Source: Scleroderma bovista
Lineage: Eukaryota; Basidiomycota; Agaricomycetes; Boletales; Sclerodermataceae
Assembly (NCBI GenBank): GCA_037178675.1
Contig: JAYMGJ010000404.1
Span: 39,716 to 103,715, forward strand
Length of the DNA: 64,000 bases
Direction of reading: 5' to 3'
A model generated the notes under the pieces. That model saw only the letters and a program-made list of their open reading frames with translations, did no database searches and was not told the origin of the DNA. The stretch's first letter is position 1. Every line of letters begins with the position of its first letter. Positions 10,636 to 20,449 of the stretch are shown here, in pieces. The position numbers and the translations under genes were made by a program.

Positions 10636-12574
10636 TCAAGAACCTCTCCGCTTGATTCCCACGAGGCACTCCACAGGCTTTCTTAGGAAACCTTCGCGCG
10701 TGTCCAGCTACAAGATAGGGGCTTGAGCCATGAACGAAATTGGGTGGTAGTGAACACATACTGGCTTTCCAGGCTCCGCGAGGACAAAATGGTATCGTCG
10801 GAAGACAGAGGATATGATAACCAGCAATTCCATGGAAGCAAGATTACGACCTACACATGCTCTGCAAGCTCCTTGAGTGAATCGCACGTGCCCGTGAGGG
10901 GAAGTTGCACCTACCTCGGTCCATATGAGAACGGATTAAATGCCTTATTCAGGGCAGTGACGTCACGTTCAAACCACCTTTCAGGGCGGAACTCATCCGC
11001 GTCTTCACCCCAAGCTTCCTTGTCGCGGTGAATGGTATACGTGGGGACACTAAGAATGGCACCTTCAGGGAAATGAATGCCATTGACTGTCAGGCCGCCT
11101 TCAGGAGCAACACGAGGAAGGCCGATGGATGAAGTCGAATGAACGCGTAACCCCTCATTGATTACGGCCTCTAGATAAGGTAGCCGTTTGACCTGTTCGT
11201 AAGTAGTGACGATATCATCTTCGGAGGTCAGCGCTTCATCGAGCTCCTTCTGAAGCTTTTCTTGAACATATGGATGGCGAGCGATGTAATATGATATCGC
11301 ACAGGAAGAGCTGGTGAGGACTGAATTAATCTCTCCTTAGGTTACTGATAAAAGGTACTAACTTGGAGGTAGTGTCTGAGCCCGCTATGAGCTGTGTAAG
11401 TGCTTCGGCGGTCAATTCCTCCCTTCCCATGGGGTTTCCCTCATCATCTCGGCCTGCTTGGAGTTGGCCAAGAAGATCAACACGATCTGTCGGAGTCACC
11501 AAACGCTTTGCAACTGCAGCAACAGCCAACCCCGCGAGATTCTTGACAGCGACACGACCCTGACGATACCAAGGGAGTAGCCGGATATAGGGTCTCCAAT
11601 GGGGCGGGAAGGTCCCCATTGATGCTGAGAATTCCCCACGGCGATTAAGAATACGAATAGCCGGGATGTGGACAACTTCACATCCTTCCTTTAAACCATA
11701 TGAGTCAATAGCAGCCTCGTGTGAAACTGCAACAGGAGCAGCATCTTTCCCGTTTTCGACCATCCCGAACGGCGCCCCAAAAGCTAGGTCACCTGTGGCG
11801 ATGTCAGAACTACCCGAAACAGTTATGAAAAAGAAGCCGTGCCCACCAATGATATCAAAGGCAAGATAGTTGTACCCTGCACCTTGAAATGAGTACGATT
11901 TCAAGCACACGAGGATCTGAACACCCACACGGTAAACAGTCAAGCCACAACCTCCCATCCCGACCATACCACCCACTTTCGCCGTCGGTACCCGCCCCGC
12001 CCTTTATCGCAGAATTGTAAAGGCGGTCCCATTGTTTGAAGAGCTGATCGACGTAGGAACGAGCGATTGGTTCGAATTCCAGCATGCTCTTTGGTGAGAA
12101 TGTGTGAGACACGATTTTCCGTTTGCGGGTGTGCTGAGCACGATCTCGGGTGTTGAACAAGCCGCGGTGGATGGAAACAAAGGCATCATAAAAATCTGAT
12201 TTCAAGCTTCCGTTTCCATGGGCGTAGACTATATGAAGAGCGTCTGGATTCGCTATGGACACATGATTCGGTGCCAGTCTGACAAATGGTCCTTCCCGGG
12301 CGTCAATGATATTGCAGTGGCATGTAGACATTGGCACCGTACCGTATTTCTTGTGAAGCTCATGGACGATATCTGAGCGATGCCCATGGCTGCTTACCCA
12401 ACCCAGCCAAAGGTCCGAAAACTTGGCCAAGAAAGGACCTGGAATACGACGTTGACTGAATGGATCTGCAATAAAAGGGACCAGATGCACGAAAACAACG
12501 GTAGACAGCACCAAGGTCAGAACGGTAGGAAGGTTGATCCCCACATGGGGGATGTTAGCCTCAGGCAAGTTCAT
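10636..12574 (-). CDS. CYP53: Cytochrome P450, CYP53 family (benzoate 4-hydroxylase type)
   Basis: Haem monooxygenase; CYP53 enzymes para-hydroxylate benzoate and related aromatics in fungi, from the ER membrane. Seven exons (12574-12343, 12291-11929, 11876-11847, 11792-11363, 11310-10915, 10861-10762, 10707-10636) give 540 residues. An N-terminal hydrophobic anchor is followed by the hinge RRIPGPF, the CYP53 hallmark AHGNGSLKSDFYDAF, the I-helix AGSDTTS, the ExxR EGLR, the PERW motif and the haem loop FSYGPRACVG with its Cys near residue 486. Introns 12292-12342 (51 nt) and 11793-11846 (54 nt) are in frame and stop-free, but removing them restores KYG-PFVRLAP and DIIG-DLAFGAP. I chose Met 12574 over the in-frame Met at 12622 because a TATA box at 12625-12632 would place transcription start between them. 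Confidence 0.9.
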
Positions 12575-12624
12575 GGTCGTCCGCGCCAGCAATACAGGAA
12601 ACAAATGGGAATGGCACTGCAAGG

Positions 12625-12632
12625 TTTATATA
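12625..12632 (-). promoter_or_regulatory. TATA box of the CYP53 gene
   Basis: TATATAAA on the minus strand, about 50 bp upstream of the ATG at 12574. It sits only a few bases upstream of the alternative Met at 12622 and so argues against that start. Confidence 0.5.
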
Positions 12633-15170
12633 TCAGTGCTTCAGCGCTCATAGCAGGTTACCGTCCAACGCTGGCATCCACGTGGACTGCCAAAAGAAGC
12701 ACCGACTCAAAGACCTGCGTCTTGCAAGACCCACTGTCAGATTCGCGAATCTGCTGCGCCCACTGAGAGCTAGCTTACACTTCCCCCACGACTACAAGGT
12801 TCAACTTCGTGCCGCTGACGACCTCTAACAGTGCCAATTTGCCATTTTCTATGAACGAACCGCCCCAGAGAGGCACGCCATAGTCTGGACCCGAGCGGAA
12901 AAATGAATTGGCTAGAGTATCACGCCGGTGGACAGATCCTCATGGGCTCTTCAAGCAAGCCTTTCTGCAATAGGGACGCACTTGAAGAGAAGTGGGATGC
13001 ACCTCTTCACGTTGTCATTGAAGTTACGCTGTCACGTCTCGAGGACTCTATTGTAGACTTGCCTCGTACCTTGACATTGTTACTCCCCAAGCTCATTACT
13101 GGAAATCCCTTCATTTCATTAACACCGCGTACAGGAACTATGATGGAGCTAAATGCTGCTCCAATGGTTTGTTTCAATAAATTTCTTTCCATGGCGTATC
13201 TGACCTTCCTTTCCCCAGCTCCTACCCCGACTTCGAACACCTAGAACTCGGAGATAATCATCCATCAGATATCTTTTTTTACCAGTCACCATGCTGGAGG
13301 TCCTCGAGCTCACATTCAGGCATAAGGTCAACTGTCCTCCATTTCCTTCCATCATACCAACATATACATTGACGTCGCTCCCGCTCAATGGGAAGATTCT
13401 CGACCAGTTACACCCATCCGATTGTATCCAGTCGCCGGTTCTCACTACACTCACTCTCAAGGCAGCCACACGAATAATTTTTGAAAGCCATCGTAGCCCC
13501 AAATCTCGAACGACTTGATTATCAGAATTTCTACGAGCATGCAGTGTCCACCGCCTTCTTCTCTGCACGACCAAACCTTTTATTATTTGCGACTGATGCT
13601 GTACATCTCGGTGAAGCACCAAACTAATTGACACAGTTGATGACACCACAAAATATAGGCTTGGATTTTTCCTACGCCTTCACAACAGCATAAAAAAGAT
13701 AACTGTATGGTGGTGTTCGAAGCGTCAGTCCAAGCAAAACTGCATCTCACTGTTGAAGCAGGTTCCTAGGAGCAGTTACGTCCCACGAACTAAACGAAAT
13801 TTATCAGGATCTATGATAAGGGGATTCACCAGTGCAATCCTCCAACCCATTGTTGAGGCAGCCTCAGGCTGCATGTGGCGGATACCACCGTGGATTCAAT
13901 CGCCCCACATCGCAAATCACGTCTGATATATAGCTCGAGCGACGAGCAGAGTAGTTAGAAAAAAATCTCTCGCTCTATCATCTAAGCTTTGCCTGTGCTA
14001 CCTAGCTACGCTCTAGGCACTTGTATAACACCCGTGGGCTTCAGGAAATACAGCCTCGAGGGAAAGTGTGGAAAATTGGTCCTGCCATCAGTTAAAGTTC
14101 CTCCCAGAACACCAACAATGTCACAAGTCAGGCCATTATTACCGCGACTACTAATCCGAATTCCTCGCAATATTGATGTACTTGACTCCTTACTAGCGTG
14201 TTACGGCTAAATAGTGTTTGAGAATTCTGGTGGAAAGCGAAACATCACTTGACCATTTGCCAAAATTCACATGAAGTCACATGTTGCTACGTTCCGAAAA
14301 TATGATAGTGAAGAATTCATGCGCCCCTCGACACCGGCGCAGCGCATACAACTTTAGGAAAGACCGTTTCGATGCAAGTTTGTTCCGGATCCTGAATTTC
14401 CTGCCGTACTCTCGAGTTTCAAACCGGACTCAAGGGCCGAAGACGGCCTTCCATAGTCACAGTCAAGAGGCGATGAAAGGAAATGATCCTTGTGCTCACC
14501 ATAGTACATGGCAGCACAGGTATCTTGACCAGTGAACGAACGGGATTGTCACATGGGTTGGCGCTGGCTCCGCGGGCTAAGGGTTCCATGCCAAAATGGT
14601 GCAACTGTAGCGCGGCACAATCGTACAAGCTTGCGCAGGTTTTGCCACTAAGAACTATTCTTTCCCTCGGCTTTTGGTGCGAAGACTTTGGCCATAGGCC
14701 ATACTCGAGATGAGACATCGTGCTGGAGGCGTGATGCAACTTTATCGCTGGTGGGTTAAGGTAACTTCGAATAATGACATCTGAGCAGCGACCCCACCAC
14801 GTTTCCGGCGTCACCGTGCATTGGACCTGGCTTGAACCTCATGTCTGCATGAATTGGCTGCCCCAGATACTCCGATTCAGGTAACAAAGTACACGAAAGG
14901 TGCGTAACGGAAGGCCAGCGCCGGACATTCTCATCTGATCACAGGTGGCGAAACGGAGCGTACCGGACATTATATGCATGCACTCACGAGACTCCGCATG
15001 CCAAATGCCCTATGTTTTCAGGTGTTGCACCGCTGTATGTCTGTGCTTCTATCGGAAGGTGGATATATAGCCATCTAAAACAGGTCGGCGCAGAAAGCCA
15101 ACCTTCTACTCTGCTGTCACCAAACGTAGTGCTGACTACTGGTGCTACTGTATGGTCTGAGTCCCGCATC
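12633..15170. other. 2.5-kb stretch without an identifiable intact gene
   Basis: Frames here are short and interrupted. Between about 12880 and 13520 on the plus strand there are fragments (DLPRTLTLLLPKL, MLEVLELTF) that faintly recall F-box/LRR proteins but could not be joined into one frame. A TATATA run at 15064-15069 lies about 100 bp before the secreted-protein gene and may be its promoter. Nothing else is recognised. Confidence 0.4.
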
Positions 15171-16766
15171 ATGCCATATATCGGTTTGCCCATCCTTGCA
15201 AGCCTCATTTCTGTCCTTTGCTTCCATGCAGGATACATTACTGCCTATACTCCCGAAGATGCACCCTATCAAACTCAGCCTGGGCAATCAGGATATAACC
15301 AGTGTGGCACTAGTTACAACCAATCTTCTCAATGTCAAAATGTTTACGGTGAGTCCTACTTTGATACGAGCGCCAAATTTCAGATAATTTGTGCTCATTG
15401 ACCATTGTCAGTCAACACTATCCAGGATTTCTGCTTGTGGGCACCCCCATACATAGGTTCGACTGTTGGGGATACAGAGGTCAGACAAGGTACCGTGGAA
15501 AACAGTCGTGTCACTGAGAAAACGTGGAAACCTTGCAGCAAGTGGAAGTCGCATGGTGCATGCAGGTTGGTCGTGGAATAGTGGCTATAGTGCTACGATG
15601 ACCTAAGATTGCCTGGTTCCCAATAGAGTGGGTATGGAACGCGTCTCATTCCTGATGGCACTATTACCGGTGCCCACCTCGTGGTCACCCCTGACTACAT
15701 CCAAATCACTGGTAAGTACCATTAACATCGAATGAGGGTGTAAACCTTGACGCTGACCTCGATGCGACAGGCGTGGGCAACCTGACTAACATTAATATTC
15801 TTGCGAATGATCTGGGCGGAGAACTGGACTACTATGGGGCGTCTGGTGCAGGTTACCCAGTTGGTGCACTGGTCTTCTCCAGCGCATTCGGCCCGCTTGC
15901 ACAGATTCAAGAATGGACGGTAATGTTACGCTCATAAATGCCGTGGTATTGTCCTGATCCCAATGCTCTAGAGTTTCATTTCTTATAATTTGTTCTGTAT
16001 CCGTGCTTGCAACCCCTCGTCCAATGCGTCGAACCTGTGTCAATATACTTACCCAACCCTAGGTTGTGAGTGGAACATGCCTGCCAGCTACTCCGAGGGT
16101 GTCTTCGAGCACTGTGTTGGAGATTCTGCAGAGGTTGGCCATTCGTTTTTCGAGCATCTAGCCCCTCCTGATACGGGATTTAGCCCATTGGAATTTATGC
16201 AACTTCTACATTTTCTCCTGGACAGCCTATAACACCTGTACCCCATGCTATACCATCTTCCTCGAGCTGCACCTCCTACAGTACGATCAGCAATGGACAG
16301 AATTTACTTTCGAGCGTCGTCACTTCTAGTACAGGTGAGACGCACTTCGCATCAACTTTGTCTGTTGGTGCGACGATTAGCTTTCCTTTGCAAGTCCGGG
16401 CTAATCTCCTTTTCCAACCCTGTCATAGGTTCAGATTCGAAGGCTTCCTCGTCTTCTTCCCTTTCGCAAAAATCATCTACCCCTTCATCTACTCAGTCAC
16501 GCAGCCCAGCTGTGTCAGCGTCCTCTATATCTTTGTCTTTGTCGCAGCCGCAGACTTCAACTTTTTCGTTGACATTATCGACTTCAGTATCCTCTTCCTC
16601 CACGCCCTCGACACCTTTCCAATGTCCGCCAGGCTACGTGACCACCAAGCCTCGGGCGAATAGCGGTATCGGCTTCACAGTGTCATTTAGAAGTTTGGAA
16701 ACACTGGTCTTCGTGAGCCTCTTGATGGTTGTTGGATGTACTATTGGCGGCATCTTGCCACTGTAA
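15171..16766 (+). CDS. Secreted, cysteine-containing protein with GPI-type C-terminus
   Basis: Function unknown; it belongs to a secreted-protein family I recognise from mushroom genomes (NLCQ...GC-x-WNMPA-x-Y...GVFE...GDS block). Eight exons (15171-15348, 15412-15479, 15539-15565, 15627-15711, 15771-15919, 15972-16133, 16184-16334, 16429-16766) give 385 residues. A clear signal peptide covers about residues 1-22. Conserved stretches follow: TIQDFCLWAPP, EVAWCMQ, GTRLIPDG, INILANDLGGELD and the NMPA block. The last 110 residues are Ser/Thr-rich and end in a hydrophobic tail (VFVSLLMVVGCTIGGILPL), as in GPI-anchored cell-wall proteins. The third exon is only 27 nt. Extracellular or wall-bound location is an inference from the ends of the protein. 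Confidence 0.85.
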
Positions 16767-16920
16767 TCAGCGCCGTCCTGGTGTTCTGTCACTATGTAAG
16801 TTTCTTTTCTTAGGTCAGGCATCATGAAATTACATTCGCTTTATTGATAGACAGAGGCATATATACGGCAGTCATAGAGTGCAGTCCTCGTTCAAGTACA
16901 AGCACGGCTATATCCAAAAA

Positions 16921-18328
16921 TTACATGGGCTCGATATCTGGATTCGGGCCCACCGCGACAACCCTCGTTGGGTTGATCTGTAAAATATGCCCAGTGAAGA
17001 CAGTGCAACTCGGACAGATGTAACTTACTTTTGTCTGGGACCAGTAGTAATGGACCTTGATATGCTGGAAATTTGTTGTTGACTGGAAGGCTGGATTGGT
17101 CCAGTAAAGTTTCTTCATCCATCTTTGGTAAACGTAGCGTCATAAATGCAAGGAATGTCAATGATACTGGCTGGTTTACCTGTTAATGGCAGGATATCCG
17201 TGGCGAATATCCCTGATGTTACATTTGAAATGGCCGCCATAGACAGGGTCAAAGCGAATCTATGAAAGTTCAGATGCCGAGGGGAAATGGGGACCACTGA
17301 AAATCACTAACCATAGTGACAAAAAGTCTAATGTCTGCCTCCGTCAGTCGATCACCGATAAGGTAATCCTTTCCGGTCAACATCTCCTCGAGGCGATCGA
17401 GGCTTTCAAAAACAGTGCACACTGCTTTGTCATAAGCTTCCTGAGAGACTGCGAAACCCGCCTTGTAAACCCCATCTATAAAAATTTCAGCCTTAGTTAG
17501 AGCTCGTAGATCGAAACTGGTGGGTTTTCTCACTGTTGACAGTATCGTACACCCAGCTGTTCACCTCATCGATCTCTTTGCGGAGTTCTTCTGGGTAAAC
17601 ATCAACCGCGGCCTTCGCAAGTGGCAGCAAATCATTAAAAGCGTTGTTAAATATCCGGATAATCTCTGAACTCTCGTTGTTGACGATAGTATGCTGCTTC
17701 TTGTCCCAGAGGACGGGCACTGTAAATCTTGAACATTCCAAGAGCTCTCTCAACATTTAAGCGACGGTTGGAGTGAGGGCAGCTTACTTACCTTCCACTA
17801 TAGTTAGGGTCGGCTTTGAAGTAGAGCTCTTTGAGGTGTTGGGAGTTGTACAGTGGGTCGACGTCTGCCCCGGGGAAAGGGTCGGCACTGGCGAAGGGCC
17901 ATCCGTTCTCGCCCATGTGCGGTGAGACAATGGTGACGGCTGGAAAAAGACGAATAAATAAGGATGATCGAGTGTCATTGAAGGTACAATCAACTAACGG
18001 ATGATGTCTTCAAGGCCCTTCAGCTTTCTGGTGATGAGTGTCCTCGTTGCCCATGCTGGTGCCAATCATAGTAATGTCATGTGGGCGTCTAATTGAACAG
18101 GGGAGGTGCTCACGACATGCGTAAGAGACATAAAGATGGTATCTGTCTACACTTCAACGTCAATACCGGAGCTCGACGCTGCGTTGGCACACCTTTCTCA
18201 GCAGGAAACTGGCTCTCCTTGGACTGGATCCAGTTCCTGAAGGAAGAAGGGGCCCTCTTGTAAGAACCGTCCGCCTCGAGTTTCATTTTACCAATGTCGG
18301 ATTGCAGTGAGTGGTCTTTGGCAGACAT
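16921..18328 (-). CDS. Xi-class glutathione transferase (glutathionyl-hydroquinone reductase)
   Basis: Ecm4/Gto-like enzyme that reduces glutathionyl-hydroquinones, releasing glutathione and hydroquinone. Nine exons (18328-18193, 18146-18114, 18055-17999, 17939-17792, 17727-17534, 17475-17312, 17259-17180, 17122-17029, 16977-16921) give 320 residues. The class signature YACPWA holds the catalytic Cys near residue 56; RTLITRKLKGLED, VSPHMGENGWPFA, RFTVPVLWDKK, IVNNESSEIIRI, NNGVYKAGFA, LTEADIRLF, IRFDPVYGGHFKCN and the C-terminal HYYWSQ and INP-TR-VVAVGP blocks all fit. An upstream in-frame Met at 18388 adds 20 residues rich in Arg and without acidic residues, a possible mitochondrial presequence. 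The gene follows the GET5-like gene on the same strand after 236 bp. Confidence 0.92.
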
Positions 18329-18564
18329 TGCTGATATGTGGGAACGAATATGACGAAGGCGACCAGAGACGACGCTGAGGGGCCTCATAGGCAGGTTGAG
18401 TCGGACCAGCCAACCATGTTATATGTCTCAAGCGGCCACCCATACAAGGAAGCGACTTCTCTGAGGCTTTGTAAGACGATGACGACAAATACCATGTTGA
18501 CGAACGAATATTACAAATGTTACAGTATCCCATTGCCGCCGATCATGACCATTGAATCTCGTCT

Positions 18565-19622
18565 CTACGTGCCAGCCATGCCCACCACACCGACATGATC
18601 GCGAATCTTGGCTATCTCGCTGGCGGTCATCGCACCCTTACTCGCCCGAAGGAAGTCCTCAAACGCTATCAACGCGTCGTTCTCATCAGTAAACTCCGTC
18701 CTAAGAGATGATCAGGGCGTGAGGATAAGGAATAAATTGTGGCCTAACTTCAGGAATGAAAGCAAGCGATTCCAGAACTCGGGTTCACAGACAACAGATT
18801 GGTATGACGACCGCGTTGCAGGGGACAACGATGCCGTCGGTATGGAGGAGGTATCCAATGTGAGGTTGATATCGTGTGGTTTAGCTTCGGGTTCCAGAGA
18901 GGCGATTGACGGCGATGGGGAAAGGACGATAGATGGTGTGCGCGTATGTTTGAACCCTGTGGTCAGTTTCGGGAGAGAATCCGATGTCGCTGGTGGCTTC
19001 ATGTCTGGCCCCAACAACAAAGATTTTGTCTCAGGGTTTGGGGAAGTTTTAGGAAGGGCTGTCTGTGTAGGATCCCAGTTGAAACCTGGCTTGATCATCA
19101 AATTTATAGTATCCCCGTCCTTTACGTTATACTCCTTCAATAGCTTGTTGTCTGCTAGTGCCTTTCCTTTGAGTAAAAGACGTTGTGTGTCTGTAGGTGG
19201 TGCACGTGGTTGAGATGCAAGCTGCGATTTGATATCGGAAATAGTATCAGTGGGCTGCACAGGCAGCGTAAAAGATTGTGGTGGTTTCAAGGACTTGAAC
19301 GTAATATTAATGGAAGCAACTTGCTTGCCCAGCGTGATTAGCGGACACGTCGAAACAGCGTGATGCCAATCGGCACATACCCGCTGCAACCGATGGGCCT
19401 CCTTTACGTTCCGGAAGTGGTGGCAGTTCAATCTAACGTATCATGGGAATGGTGAACGCTGCATCGTTGCATCGATCCGTCGCAGATACTTACGGGTAGT
19501 ATGGGTATTTTCCTGGACCAGTCCTGGAGAGGCTGCTGGTAATCGTCGTGGAAAGTGACTGGCTGGGCTGCGATAGTCTTTACAAATGTTCTGACGAAAA
19601 TGAGCTCCGCCTGGTCTGCCAT
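18565..19622 (-). CDS. GET5: Ubiquitin-like-domain protein, Get5/UBL4A type
   Basis: Probable subunit of the GET/TRC pathway that hands tail-anchored membrane proteins to the ER. Exons 19622-19494, 19432-19381, 19319-18749 and 18700-18565 give 295 residues. An N-terminal segment (ADQAELIFVRTF...DDYQQPL) precedes a ubiquitin-like domain at about residues 62-135 with QRLLLKGKALADNKLL and INLMIKPG, closely resembling human UBL4A. A long Ser/Pro-rich linker leads to a C-terminal helical segment (PEFWNRLLSFL...FTDENDALIAFEDFLRA) that aligns by eye with the UBL4A C-terminal domain. Fungal Get5 normally has the same order: Get4-binding N-terminus, UBL, dimerisation helix. The pathway assignment rests on this layout. 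The start is 161 bp from the divergent NDUFS5 start. Confidence 0.7.
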
Positions 19623-19783
19623 TGCCACAGCCTTTCTGTTGGCGTCGTAGAATTCGATGAAGAAACAGGAGGCCCAGTGGAGGTCAAGCCTAACGCGGAT
19701 GTCACACTTCTGTGATGCCGTGACCGTGACAATTTCCGTTCCCGTCACACACACCTGTCTCCAGTACTCAAATACCAAGTCTC
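19623..19783. promoter_or_regulatory. Shared divergent promoter, GET5-like / NDUFS5
   Basis: Only 161 bp separate two start codons that read away from each other, so both genes must be driven from this interval or from sequence inside the partner gene. No TATA box is obvious. Confidence 0.5.
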
Positions 19784-20297
19784 ATGGCCGTATGTCCGCT
19801 TCTATCATTGATCGCTGCACTGGCTAACGGTTGTGTACATCCTAGTCAGGATTTAGTTATACTGGAGGTACGTTGTGTGGTAAGAAACGTAGGGTTGGGT
19901 ATTGACACTCGCACAGGCCGTTCGCGATGCTTTTCCTACTGGCAAGAGTTCTCCAAAGTACATCCAGCGCCGGGCAACCGTGTTAAACCTTTTCGCTGAC
20001 AAATATACTGTCCAGTGTTACTCCAAGGCTGATGCACCGAGTCAATGTCGTGCACAAGCCGACGATTACCTCGAATGCCTCCACCATACCAAAGAAGTAT
20101 GTCTCTCCTCAGCGATCTGTGGTGCATAGACCCTGAGCACCCTTTCTAAGATCGAACGTGCAAAGACTGTGAGGGCTGAGTTCATCAAGCAGGCGGAGCA
20201 TCAGGCAAAAGAAGGCCGGAAAGTGGCGGATTTCCTTGCTGACGGAGTGATCGTCAGCGTTGGCCTTATACAACGTGACAGAGGCAAGGAGGAGTAG
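19784..20297 (+). CDS. NDUFS5: NADH:ubiquinone oxidoreductase 15-kDa subunit
   Basis: Accessory subunit of mitochondrial complex I on the intermembrane-space side. Five exons (19784-19789, 19846-19867, 19917-19957, 20016-20096, 20151-20297) give 98 residues, normal for the family. The two CX9C motifs are exact: Cys14-Cys24 (CFSYWQEFSKC) and Cys34-Cys44 (CRAQADDYLEC), typical substrates of Mia40 oxidative import. The tail IERAKTVRAEFIKQAE and EGRKVADF also fits. The first coding exon is just ATG-GCC. The last intron could end at 20129 (33 nt) but the site at 20150 gives a normal 54-nt intron and restores HHTKE-IERAK. Confidence 0.9.
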
Positions 20298-20449
20298 AGC
20301 AGCGACTCTTTCATTGCCTTCACCTAGAGACCACACGTATACCAACCGTTCAACTTCAAACGTAGTTAGCGCGTGCGGACTTTGAAAGCCTGAAATGTGC
20401 AAGGAATGCCTTTGTACTTACACGCTTTTCGCAATTTGCATCCGCAAAT

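Noticed and set aside
13149..13649. 166-codon minus-strand frame in the gene-poor region
   Set aside because: No recognisable motif; it overlaps Leu-rich plus-strand fragments that look more protein-like.
18608..19213. 201-codon plus-strand frame
   Set aside because: Antisense shadow of the GET5-like coding exons.
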